A DNA stretch of 22,853 nucleotides from Synergistaceae bacterium (GTDB lineage: Bacteria; Synergistota; Synergistia; Synergistales; Aminobacteriaceae). Both the position numbers and the translations under genes were made by a program. Shown here piece by piece: positions 7,001-14,459 of this stretch. The number at the start of each line of letters is the position of its first letter. Within the stretch, counting starts at the first letter, position 1. The notes beneath the pieces were generated by a model. It ran no database searches, was not told the DNA's origin, and was given only the letters and a program-made list of their open reading frames with translations. The stretch lies in contig JAISSA010000072.1 in NCBI GenBank assembly GCA_031273365.1, forward strand, positions 1 to 22,853. The letters run 5' to 3'.

Positions 7001-8464
7001 TTATCTGGCCTCCTCATACAGGGACGCGCTCTCCTGCCGATACCACCAGTCGGTGTAAGGCAGCCTGATTCTGGACGACAGGTTTTTTTCGAAGCTGCGG
7101 TTGGTGATCCTGTCGAGGATGGTGTACGCGAAGCTCAGAGTGCGCTTATAGCCAAACGACATATACTCGTCCGCCATGAAGATGGCGGGAACGCCCTGTT
7201 TGACGGCCCACACCGTGGTCCCCGGATGGCGGGCCAGATACAGGTCGGGTTTGTACCGGTTGAGGATGTTGAGAATCTCGAAGTTCTGCTGGTCCGCGAC
7301 GCTGACGTCGAAGTCCCGGGGCGCGTGCTCGGCCAGGTACTGCACGTGGGGCGGCGGATTCCCGTCGTCGTATCGCGAATCGTAATGCCATGAAGCGATA
7401 TAGGCGACCTCCATATCCAGCTCCTGAATGACCCGCGCCACCTGAAACGCGAAGCTGGAGCCCATCCCGAGCACGACGCGCAGCCCCCTGAGCCTTTTTT
7501 TGACCTCCTCCAGCTTTGGCAGATACAGGGCGCGCTCGCGCTCGATATAAGCCTCCACCTCCGCCTCTTTGCCGATCACCCGCCCGATGTCCCGGAACCA
7601 TGTTTCAAAACCGGTTACGCCAAGCGGGTTGATGGTCTTGATATAGGGAACGCCGTACCGCTGTTCCAGACCGTTGCCGAGGTAAGAGGCGAGAGTCCCG
7701 CAGATGGCGATGGTGGCAAGCGCCTCCGAGACGTGGGAGAGCTCCTCCAGCGTCGTGTTGGAGTAGATCATGAAGACGTCCACGCCAAGGGCGCGGAACA
7801 TCTCGACGATGTCGTCCCGGGCGCTCTCGTTGAAGTTCTTGAAGTTGACGAAGTTGCCTTTTTTTCGAGGCGGAACCACAATTCTGGAGAGAATCGCGTG
7901 ATCGGCCGCGTCAAAACCCGTTGCCCAGACTTTGGATTTGAATCCCTCGCAGTGGATGGGCACGACCGGGATGGGAAGCTCCTCGCCGGTTTCCGCAATG
8001 ACGGAGTCGACGTCCTCGCCGATGATGCCGGAAACGCAGGAAGTGGTGACGAAGATCGCCTCCGGTTTATAGCGCCTGTAAGTCTCCAGAATCGTGTCGT
8101 GAAGGGTTCCCGTCGCGCCGAAGATGGTGTCCGACTCGTTCATGTCCGTTCCAAGGATCACGGTATTGTAGGGCAACCCCCGTTTGGAGGCGAGCTGCGT
8201 CTGGTTCGTGAGCACGGAAGAAGCCCCGGCCGTGCAGCCGGATGGGGCATGATTGATGATCGCGATGTCCCGGATATGCGAAATATACCCGAGAACGCAC
8301 CCCGCGTCGCAGGAGCTGGATTGAGAGAAGCAGCGTCCCCGATCCTTCAGAGACCCGCACCGCGACTGGCTGGCCAGGTCTTTTATCGTGCCGACGTAAC
8401 CCACGACGGAACCCAGACGTTCTTCCCGTTTTCCGAAAGTGGTGGAATTTAAATCAATCGTCAT
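7001..8464 (-). CDS. Nitrogenase component 1, alpha-like subunit (NifD-like 1)
   Basis: 487-residue NifD-type protein. P-cluster-like cysteines are Cys52, Cys77 (Ser-Gly-Cys) and Cys143 (Ser-Cys-Val-Ser-Gly-Ile-Ile-Gly-Glu-Asp). Cys255, in ICGTLASYLGNGLEQRYGVP, aligns by eye with NifD Cys275, the cofactor ligand. The cofactor-pocket residues differ from nitrogenase: after the shared Cys-Glu-Gly-Phe motif the positions of Gln191 and His195 are Trp180 and Phe184, and no His is seen at the His442 position. Extra cysteines lie at 36, 45 and 56. ATG 8464 was chosen from the RBS GGAGAG eight bases upstream; an in-frame ATG 13 codons earlier lacks one. It is coupled to NifK-like 1. A substrate other than N2 is inferred. 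Confidence 0.83.
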   Translation of the reverse strand: MTIDLNSTTFGKREERLGSVVGYVGTIKDLASQSRCGSLKDRGRCFSQSSSCDAGCVLGYISHIRDIAIINHAPSGCTAGASSVLTNQTQLASKRGLPYNTVILGTDMNESDTIFGATGTLHDTILETYRRYKPEAIFVTTSCVSGIIGEDVDSVIAETGEELPIPVVPIHCEGFKSKVWATGFDAADHAILSRIVVPPRKKGNFVNFKNFNESARDDIVEMFRALGVDVFMIYSNTTLEELSHVSEALATIAICGTLASYLGNGLEQRYGVPYIKTINPLGVTGFETWFRDIGRVIGKEAEVEAYIERERALYLPKLEEVKKRLRGLRVVLGMGSSFAFQVARVIQELDMEVAYIASWHYDSRYDDGNPPPHVQYLAEHAPRDFDVSVADQQNFEILNILNRYKPDLYLARHPGTTVWAVKQGVPAIFMADEYMSFGYKRTLSFAYTILDRITNRSFEKNLSSRIRLPYTDWWYRQESASLYEEAR

Positions 8465-8527
8465 TTTTGTTCTCTCCGTTCTGTATTGTCCATAAAAATC
8501 CAATAATCAACAACTTAAGCCAAAAAC

Positions 8528-8573
8528 ATGGGGCTCCGCCCCATACCCCGCAGGGGACGCAGTCCCCTGACCC
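8528..8573 (-). repeat. Double-hairpin intergenic repeat (family R2, copy A)
   Basis: Two adjacent hairpins: ATGGGGC/GCCCCAT (8528-8544) and CAGGGGA/TCCCCTG (8551-8569). The sequence matches the copy at 10543-10589 in inverted orientation, with a few changes within the loops. It abuts the stop codon of the SsuB-like ATPase and lies 64 bases upstream of NifD-like 1 (minus strand). It could reduce read-through or stabilise the upstream mRNA. Confidence 0.7.
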
Positions 8574-9536
8574 CTATAAGAGCGTTGATGGCGCAATTTC
8601 GCTGGCGACGTCCTTTCCGACGTCCAGGGGGAGGTTTTGGTCGGATGCCGCGACGTCGTCGTTCTGCAAAAGCTCCCAGATCCTGTGGGTGATCCATTTG
8701 TAGTCCGCCGACACGCGCATGTCGGCCGCTCTGCGCGGGCGCGGGAGGTCGATGTCGACAGTTTTCTTTATCGTTCCCGGGCGCGCGGTCATCACGACGA
8801 CCTGGCCGGCGAGGAGAACCGCCTCCTCGATGCTGTGGGTGATGAAGATTATCGTCTTTCCGGTCTTCTCCCAAATGTTCAGGAGCTCGTCCTGCAGGAT
8901 CTCGCGGGTCTGCGCGTCCACGGCCGCGAAGGGCTCGTCCATGAGCAGGACCTTCGGGTCGTACGCCAGAGATCTGGCGATGGCGACCCTCTGGCGCATA
9001 CCGCCTGAAAGCTCGCTGGGATACCGATCCTCGAAGCCGTTCAGTCCCACGAGGTCGATGTATTTTTTGCAGATCTCCCGGCGCTGTTGTTTCGGCACCC
9101 GTTTGACCTCCAGCCCGTACCCCACGTTCTCGATGACGGTTCTCCACGGGAACAGGGCATAGCCCTGCATGATGAAGCCCCTGTCCAGCGCGGGCCCCGT
9201 GACCAGTCTGCCGTCGATATGGATGTCGCCGTGCTGAGGCCTGGCAAGACCCGCCAGAATATCCAGAAGCGTGGATTTTCCGCAGCCGGAGGGACCGACG
9301 ATCGCCACAAAAGCGCCTTCGTCGACGGAAAGGGTGAAGTTCTCCAGCGCGACGAGCTCCTCTTTTTTCCTTCGCTCGGTGCTCCGCAGGCAGTAGACTT
9401 GTTTCAGATCGCGCAGCACGATTTTGGACCTGTCGGTCGGTGGTAAGCGTTCAGGCTCCATGAGCCCCAGGGGCGAACGAGCGTGGGAAGACGTTCCCCC
9501 GCCCCCCTGAGCTTGGATGATTGTTTCCAGCGTCAT
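8574..9536 (-). CDS. SsuB/TauB/NrtD-type ABC transporter ATPase
   Basis: 320-residue ATPase of the nitrate/sulfonate/taurine importer family. Seen in order: Walker A GPSGCGKST, Q-loop in GFIMQGYALFPWRT, signature LSGGMRQRVAIAR, Walker B VLLMDEPFAAVD, and H-loop ITHSIEEAV. It very likely energises the SsuC-type permease at 15354-16166, although seven genes separate them. The start at 9536 has a good RBS (GAGGA, 7-8 bases upstream, within the end of cysK 1), with three bases between the genes. Residues about 9-32 are encoded by an inserted palindromic repeat and are low-complexity. An internal Met26 would give a more normal length but has no RBS. Confidence 0.9.
   Translation of the reverse strand: MTLETIIQAQGGGGTSSHARSPLGLMEPERLPPTDRSKIVLRDLKQVYCLRSTERRKKEELVALENFTLSVDEGAFVAIVGPSGCGKSTLLDILAGLARPQHGDIHIDGRLVTGPALDRGFIMQGYALFPWRTVIENVGYGLEVKRVPKQQRREICKKYIDLVGLNGFEDRYPSELSGGMRQRVAIARSLAYDPKVLLMDEPFAAVDAQTREILQDELLNIWEKTGKTIIFITHSIEEAVLLAGQVVVMTARPGTIKKTVDIDLPRPRRAADMRVSADYKWITHRIWELLQNDDVAASDQNLPLDVGKDVASEIAPSTLL
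9443..9516. repeat. R1-type palindromic repeat lying inside coding sequence
   Basis: This stretch within the 5' part of the SsuB-like gene carries GTAAGCGTTCAGGCTC (9443-9458), an exact inverted copy of 1503-1518, and ends with CGCCCCCCTGAGC. It also contains internal inverted repeats, such as ATGAGCCCCAGGGGC. It keeps the reading frame and encodes a Gly/Ser/Arg-rich segment of about 24 residues. Confidence 0.6.
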
Positions 9537-9539
9537 TTT

Positions 9540-10484
9540 TCAGTCCTCGTTCTCTTCTGTGTAAAGCGTTGTGGACAGGTACCGTTCGCCGGTGTCGGGA
9601 AAAATCGCCACGATGAGCTTACCCGAGTTTTCCGGGCGTTTTGCGACGTCGGAGGCGGCAAAAGCGGCCGCGCCTGAGGAAATGCCCACCAGCAGACCCT
9701 CCGTGCGCGCGAGCAGGCGGGATGCGTCGAAGGCCTCGGCGTTTTTCACGCGGAATATCTCATCGATGACCGCGGTGTTGCAGGTATCGGGGGTAAAACC
9801 TGCGCCGAGGCCCTGTATTTTATGAACTCCGGGTGCGCCGCCGGAGAGGACGGGCGAGGCGTCCGGCTCCACGGCCACGATCCGGACGGCGCTGTTTTTT
9901 GCCTTCAGCGCCTCGCCGATCCCGCTGATGGTCCCGCCGGTCCCCACTCCGCCGACGACGACGTCCACCCTGCCGGCCGTGTCGTTCCATATTTCGATGG
10001 CCGTGGTTTCCCTGTGGATCCTTGGGTTGGCCGGGTTTTTGAACTGCTGCGGAATGTAGGATTTGGGGATCTTCTCCGCCAGCTCTTCCGCTTTGCGTAT
10101 CGCGCCCTTCATGCCCTCGGAGCCGGGGGTCAGTATGATCTCCGCGCCGAGGGCGCTGAGCAGGCTCTGACGCTCGCGGCTCATAAATTCCGGCATGGTG
10201 AGGATGACGCGGTATTTTTTCGCCGCCGCCACGATGGCGAGCGCGATGCCGGTGTTTCCGCTCGTGGGCTCGATGATGACGGAGTCCTTTTCGAGGATGC
10301 CGCGGTCCTCGGCGTCCTTTATCATCGCGAAACCGATGCGGTCCTTCACGCTGCCGCCCGGGTTGAAATACTCCAGCTTCGCCACGATGGGGAAGGGAAG
10401 GCCCAGTTCCGCGCTGTAGTTTTCCAGTTGCAGAAGCGGCGTGTTGCCGATGAGGTCGGTCAGCTTTCTCGCTATTCCAGGCAT
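9540..10484 (-). CDS. cysK: Cysteine synthase A / O-acetylserine sulfhydrylase (copy 1)
   Basis: 314-residue PLP enzyme making cysteine from O-acetylserine and sulfide. The PLP lysine is Lys47 in NPGGSVKDRIG. The substrate loop PTSGNTG, phosphate-binding GGVGTGGTISGIG and C-terminal GISSGAAAF are all present, and the length is normal for CysK. The ATG at 10484 has AGGTGG nine bases upstream; a TTG two codons earlier is too close. It sits between NifD-like 2 and the SsuB-like ATPase, within a block bounded by inverted R2 repeats. Its place in the operon suggests that it traps sulfide (or a small thiol) released by the nitrogenase-like enzymes. It is clearly paralogous to copy 2 but diverged along the whole length, so the duplication is not recent. 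Confidence 0.92.
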   Translation of the reverse strand: MPGIARKLTDLIGNTPLLQLENYSAELGLPFPIVAKLEYFNPGGSVKDRIGFAMIKDAEDRGILEKDSVIIEPTSGNTGIALAIVAAAKKYRVILTMPEFMSRERQSLLSALGAEIILTPGSEGMKGAIRKAEELAEKIPKSYIPQQFKNPANPRIHRETTAIEIWNDTAGRVDVVVGGVGTGGTISGIGEALKAKNSAVRIVAVEPDASPVLSGGAPGVHKIQGLGAGFTPDTCNTAVIDEIFRVKNAEAFDASRLLARTEGLLVGISSGAAAFAASDVAKRPENSGKLIVAIFPDTGERYLSTTLYTEENED

Positions 10485-10542
10485 ATGCAAATGCCACCTT
10501 TCAGATTCAGAAGTAAGAAAAACTCAAATAATAAAAATTAAA

Positions 10543-10589
10543 GGGGTCAGGGGACTCAGTCCCCTGCGGGGTGCGGGGCAGGGCCCCGC
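10543..10589 (+). repeat. Double-hairpin intergenic repeat (family R2, copy B)
   Basis: Contains CAGGGGA-CTCAG-TCCCCTG (10548-10566) and GCGGGGC-AGG-GCCCCGC (10573-10589). It is the inverted counterpart of the copy at 8528-8573. It overlaps the 3' end of NifD-like 2, supplying that gene's final ten or so codons and its stop. Confidence 0.7.
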
Positions 10590-12094
10590 GGTTCCTGCCG
10601 GTCCTTTATATAATGAAAAGGATCTTTTTCGTACCATGACGCCCTGTACGGCAGCGGACAGTGCTGCGCGATTTTTTTGTTGAACTGACCGTTCGCGAGC
10701 ACTCTGCGAATGCGCCTGGCCACATCGAACGCGCCGGAGTACCCCATGTAGTTGTAAGTGGGCCCGAACAGCGGCAGCAGGGGAAGCCCCTGTTTGGCGG
10801 AGAGGTTGCCGCCGCCGGTGTGCCCGATGTAAAGGTCCGGCTTCAGCCGTCTGACCAGGTTGATCTGTTCGAAGGGCTGCTGCGTCGCCACGTCGAACAG
10901 CACGTCATCCACGTCCTCCAGGCTGTCGAAGAGCGGTTCGGCAAATCGATCGTAGTGGTGTCCCTTGAAGCCGATCACCTTCATCCCCAGGTCCTGCAGG
11001 ATTTCCGCGGTGGCGACGACGCGAATCTCTCCGCCCCCGAGGAAGACCCTCTTATCTTTCAGAGCGGGTCTGAACTGCTCGAAGGCCGCGTCGAGCTCTC
11101 TGTCCTCGACGTCGATGACCTGCTGCGCCCGATCCTGCAAATCGAAGTGTTCCGCTATCTGAAGGAGCCACCGGGCCGTGTTCCTGCGCCCTATCGGCAT
11201 GACGTCGATCACGAAGGGTATGCCGTAAAGGGTTTTCAGGTGCTCGATGAAATAGTCGTCGTGCGTGCCGCAGATGCTGACGTTGAGGGCGGACGAGAGC
11301 GCCTGGCGGAAGTCTTCCGCGTCGGAATAGCACGGCAGCCATCGCACGTTCAGGTCGATGGCCTTCAGAAGGCGCTCCAGCTCGGTCTCGTCCTGCCGCG
11401 ACATGGAGCCCACGTTCAACAGGTTCACCGTGCGGCTGTCCTGATATTTTTGCCGCAGGTCGCGCAGGTCGTCCGGCACCAGGTCCTCCCGGCGGTCCGG
11501 TTTTTCGACGAGGTGGCGCAGCACGCCATGGTAGACGTCGTCGTAGGCGGTGGCCATCGCTTTGGTTTTGAAGCCGGCGCAGTGGATGGGGATCAGTGTC
11601 GCGGCGGTCTCCTTCTGCATTTCGGCCAGCACCGAGTCCACATCGTCGCCGATCAGGGAGGGCACGCAGCTTATCGGAACGCAGATCACCTCCGGACGGA
11701 ACTCCCTGTCGGCGTAACGGATCGCTTCCCTCAGCTTGTTTTCTCCGCCTGCAATGACGTCCGTCTCGTTCAGGTTGGTGTTGAGCCAGACCAGCCCTTC
11801 CGCGTTCGGATCGCGCAGGCGCTTGAACGTCTGGCTGGTGCCCACCGAGCCGATGGAGCACGCGCCGCAGCCGATGGGGCCGTGCATGATGGTCACGGCG
11901 TTGCGCAGGGAGTTAAGCATGCCGAGGCTCAGCGTAAACTGGCACCCCTGCGTCTGGGAAAACGCGCGATTGGCTCGATTGATGCAGCCTTCCTTCTGGG
12001 CGCATCGCAGTTCGCAGGTGGTCCCTCCGAAAGCGATGCCGGTCCCGAGCCGTTCTTCCCTCACTGGAGGGCTGTTCAGACCAATATAATTCAT
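10556..12094 (-). CDS. Nitrogenase component 1, alpha-like subunit (NifD-like 2)
   Basis: 512-residue NifD-type protein encoded four bases after NifK-like 2, with RBS GGGAGG. P-cluster-like cysteines are Cys51, Cys76 (Gly-Pro-Ile-Gly-Cys) and Cys143 (Ser-Cys-Val-Pro-Ser-Leu-Ile-Gly-Asp-Asp). Cys275, in ICGTHDDYFIEHLKTLYGIP, matches the cofactor ligand of NifD. As in copy 1, the nitrogenase Gln191 and His195 positions are replaced (Met180, Tyr184), and I see no His442 equivalent. An additional N-terminal motif, Cys27-x3-Cys31-x5-Cys37, is prominent. The last ten or so residues come from an R2 repeat, so the native C-terminus probably ended near the Tyr-Ile-Lys-Asp stretch. This pair could be a second reductase or a NifEN-like scaffold. 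Confidence 0.82.
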   Translation of the reverse strand: MNYIGLNSPPVREERLGTGIAFGGTTCELRCAQKEGCINRANRAFSQTQGCQFTLSLGMLNSLRNAVTIMHGPIGCGACSIGSVGTSQTFKRLRDPNAEGLVWLNTNLNETDVIAGGENKLREAIRYADREFRPEVICVPISCVPSLIGDDVDSVLAEMQKETAATLIPIHCAGFKTKAMATAYDDVYHGVLRHLVEKPDRREDLVPDDLRDLRQKYQDSRTVNLLNVGSMSRQDETELERLLKAIDLNVRWLPCYSDAEDFRQALSSALNVSICGTHDDYFIEHLKTLYGIPFVIDVMPIGRRNTARWLLQIAEHFDLQDRAQQVIDVEDRELDAAFEQFRPALKDKRVFLGGGEIRVVATAEILQDLGMKVIGFKGHHYDRFAEPLFDSLEDVDDVLFDVATQQPFEQINLVRRLKPDLYIGHTGGGNLSAKQGLPLLPLFGPTYNYMGYSGAFDVARRIRRVLANGQFNKKIAQHCPLPYRASWYEKDPFHYIKDRQEPRGPAPHPAGD

Positions 12095-12098
12095 CTTT

Positions 12099-13439
12099 TT
12101 ACCTCCCTGCTATAAGAGTGCTCAATAAGTCGCTGGTGAGGCCGAGCCCGCCTTTGTAGCCCGCATAGGACTGGTTCAGCACGATTCTGTTTGTCACCGG
12201 AAAGGACACGGTCAGCAAAGGAACGCCCAGACTGGCGGCCAGGTCCCGCTCGAACACGCTTCCGATCAGAAAAAGCGGAGAGAGGCTGTCGTAATAGCGT
12301 TCGTTGTTGCCGGGCCTCCAGGCCTCCTGAAGATAACGCCGGACGGACGACGTGTCCGTGTCGAATCTGACCAGAGGAGAGACGTCGCTTTCCCAGCCCG
12401 TAAAACGCTTTTCTACCCGTCGAATTTCCCCTTCGTCCAGATCGTCCGTGACGACGGCCAGCCGCGGCAGCCAGCCGAGCTCGTCGGCGACGAAACGGGA
12501 GACCGCCGGAGCGTAGTTGAGGTCCCCGACCACGACCGCGTACCGCTGCAAATCCACGTCGTTGTATATGTCCGCAATCCGTTCGAGGTAGTCGTAGTAA
12601 CGGGCTTCCTCGTCCTTTATGACCCGCTCGACCGCGTCCCGGGGGAGGTTCAGCGCGTCCGCCGCCTCGCGGAGGAACTGCGACGTCTGAACCGCGCCGA
12701 CGGGCAGCGGAAGGGAAATATACGGGGTTCCGTGCGTTTTTTCGAACACGCCCGCCGCTCCGACGCCATAGACGTCCGACAAAACGATGTTCAAAGACGC
12801 TTCCGAGGCGTTTTTCAGGTTTTCCAGGGTTTCTCCCTCGCCGAAGAAGGTGTTGACGCGAAGCCCCAGGCGTTCCAGCAGCCTTCGGATCTCGGTGAGG
12901 TTGCCCTTGTAGAAAGCGTCCTGTCCCGGCACGAGGCCGAGCAGGTTGACGGTGTCCGTCCGTTTTTCGGCGTCCCGCCTGACGTAGTCGCTGAACAGCC
13001 CGCCGAGGAGCATGTCGTAGCCGTCGCAGGAGTTCCCTTTGAAGCTGGGGGTGGAGACGGCGATGACCGGGACGTCTTCGTTCGCAAACTCGTCGAGGAC
13101 CGAACCGATGTCGTCGCCGATCATCTCCACCATGCAGCCGGTGACCACAACGAACAGGTCCCCGTCGATGAGTTCGAGCGTGGATCGAATCTGTTCGCTG
13201 AGGCGATCGCTGCCCCCGAACACGACCTCCCGTTCGACCACGTTGGAGCTGCTCCATCCGGTCCCGCCGCAGTACCCGCCCCCAAGGTAGCCCGCGCCGG
13301 CGTTGCCCGCGGTGTAGAGGTTATAGCCGCAGCCCGCGCTGGCGTGAATGATGGGGATCGCCCTGGTCAGGGCCCGCAGGGTAAAGAGCGCGCCGCCCAG
13401 GGCGCAGCTGAATCGCGGTCTGTCTACAAATTTATTCAT
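12099..13439 (-). CDS. Nitrogenase component 1, beta-like subunit (NifK-like 2)
   Basis: 446-residue NifK-type protein. P-cluster-like cysteines are Cys12 (Phe-Ser-Cys-Ala-Leu-Gly), Cys37 (Ser-Ala-Gly-Cys) and Cys102 (Thr-Gly-Cys-Met-Val-Glu-Met-Ile-Gly-Asp-Asp). It carries the family motif REVVFGGSDRLSEQI and a Thr-Pro-Ser-Phe-Lys-Gly stretch like that of NifK. The C-terminal LNQSYAGYKGGL matches the copy 1 and NifK C-termini. An extra Cys57 occupies the same place as in copy 1. It starts seven bases after cysK 2 and is followed after four bases by NifD-like 2, so these genes are translationally coupled. The order here is K then D, the reverse of pair 1. This argues against a simple recent tandem duplication. 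Confidence 0.82.
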   Translation of the reverse strand: MNKFVDRPRFSCALGGALFTLRALTRAIPIIHASAGCGYNLYTAGNAGAGYLGGGYCGGTGWSSSNVVEREVVFGGSDRLSEQIRSTLELIDGDLFVVVTGCMVEMIGDDIGSVLDEFANEDVPVIAVSTPSFKGNSCDGYDMLLGGLFSDYVRRDAEKRTDTVNLLGLVPGQDAFYKGNLTEIRRLLERLGLRVNTFFGEGETLENLKNASEASLNIVLSDVYGVGAAGVFEKTHGTPYISLPLPVGAVQTSQFLREAADALNLPRDAVERVIKDEEARYYDYLERIADIYNDVDLQRYAVVVGDLNYAPAVSRFVADELGWLPRLAVVTDDLDEGEIRRVEKRFTGWESDVSPLVRFDTDTSSVRRYLQEAWRPGNNERYYDSLSPLFLIGSVFERDLAASLGVPLLTVSFPVTNRIVLNQSYAGYKGGLGLTSDLLSTLIAGR

Positions 13440-13446
13440 TTCTCCC

Positions 13447-14433
13447 TCACCTCACGGTTTCATCGAACAGCGGCGTGGACAGATAGCGTTCGCCCGTATC
13501 CGGCAGCAGCACCACGACGTTTTTGTTCTCGTTTTCGACGCGTTTCGCAAGCTGAGTGGCCGCAAACGCGGCCGCCCCGGAGGAGATGCCGACCAGAAGC
13601 CCTTCCTTCAGCGCCAGCAGCCGGGCGGTCAAAAACGCCTCCTCGGAGCGAACTTTGTAAATTTCGTCGACCACGCGGGCGTCAAACACCTTTGGGACAA
13701 AACCGGCCCCGATGCCCTGAATTTTATGCGGCCCCGGCGTCCCGCCCGAGAGCACCGGCGAATCGTAAGGCTCCACGGCCACGATTCTGACGGCGGGGTT
13801 CAACTCTTTGAGCCGCGCTCCCACGCCCGTGACCGTGCCCCCGGTGCCGACGCCTCCCACGAATACGTCCACCTTCCCGCCCGTGTCCCGCCAAATTTCC
13901 CCGGCGGTCGTCTTTTTGTGTATTTCGGGGTTGGCCGGGTTGTCGAACTGCTGGGGAATAAAGGAGTTCGGAATGGAGGCCGCAAGCTCTTCCGCCTTGC
14001 GGATGGCCCCTTTCATCCCCAGCGCCCCCGGCGTGAGCACCAGCTCCGCGCCCAGAGCGGTCAGCAGCCTGCGGCGCTCCACGCTCATGGTGTCCGGCAT
14101 GGTCAGCACCAGCCGATACCCCTTCACGGCCGCCACGAAGGCAAGCCCGACGCCGGTGTTGCCGCTGGTCGGCTCGATCAGCACCGTATCTGCGCGAATT
14201 TTCCCGCTTTTTTCCTCACTCTCGATCATGGCGAGCGCGATTCGGTCCTTGACGCTGCCGAGGGGGTTGAAATACTCCAGCTTGGCGATGAGTCTGGCCC
14301 TTACGCCGGTTTCTTTTCCATAGGCCCCCAGCTCCAGCAAAGGCGTGTCGCCGATCAGCTCCGTCAGCTTCGCCGCGATTTTTTCCGTACAGACTTTTTC
14401 CGCGTGAACTTCTTCCCTATGAATTTCTGCCAT
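13447..14433 (-). CDS. cysK: Cysteine synthase A / O-acetylserine sulfhydrylase (copy 2)
   Basis: 328-residue CysK. Lys62, in NPLGSVKDR, is the PLP lysine; PTSGNTG, GGVGTGGTVTGVG and GISSGAAAF are present. The N-terminus has about 17 extra residues, charged and including Cys15, compared with copy 1. RBS CGGAG precedes the ATG. It starts 26 bases after nifH and ends seven bases before NifK-like 2, so it is co-expressed with both. Having a cysteine synthase next to each nitrogenase-like pair is the strongest contextual hint that the pathway makes sulfide. Confidence 0.92.
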   Translation of the reverse strand: MAEIHREEVHAEKVCTEKIAAKLTELIGDTPLLELGAYGKETGVRARLIAKLEYFNPLGSVKDRIALAMIESEEKSGKIRADTVLIEPTSGNTGVGLAFVAAVKGYRLVLTMPDTMSVERRRLLTALGAELVLTPGALGMKGAIRKAEELAASIPNSFIPQQFDNPANPEIHKKTTAGEIWRDTGGKVDVFVGGVGTGGTVTGVGARLKELNPAVRIVAVEPYDSPVLSGGTPGPHKIQGIGAGFVPKVFDARVVDEIYKVRSEEAFLTARLLALKEGLLVGISSGAAAFAATQLAKRVENENKNVVVLLPDTGERYLSTPLFDETVR

Positions 14434-14459
14434 ACGAGTCTCCGTTCCGTCCAGCGACG

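Noticed and set aside
5817..7058. 413-codon plus-strand frame
   Set aside because: Antisense to NifK-like 1, no domains and no RBS.
8528..10589. Composite transposon around cysK-ssuB
   Set aside because: No transposase, no target duplications seen, and the repeats are short hairpins. The inverted arrangement is kept as a finding only.
10661..12115. 484-codon plus-strand frame
   Set aside because: Shadow of NifD-like 2 on the other strand. High GC makes long antisense frames common here.
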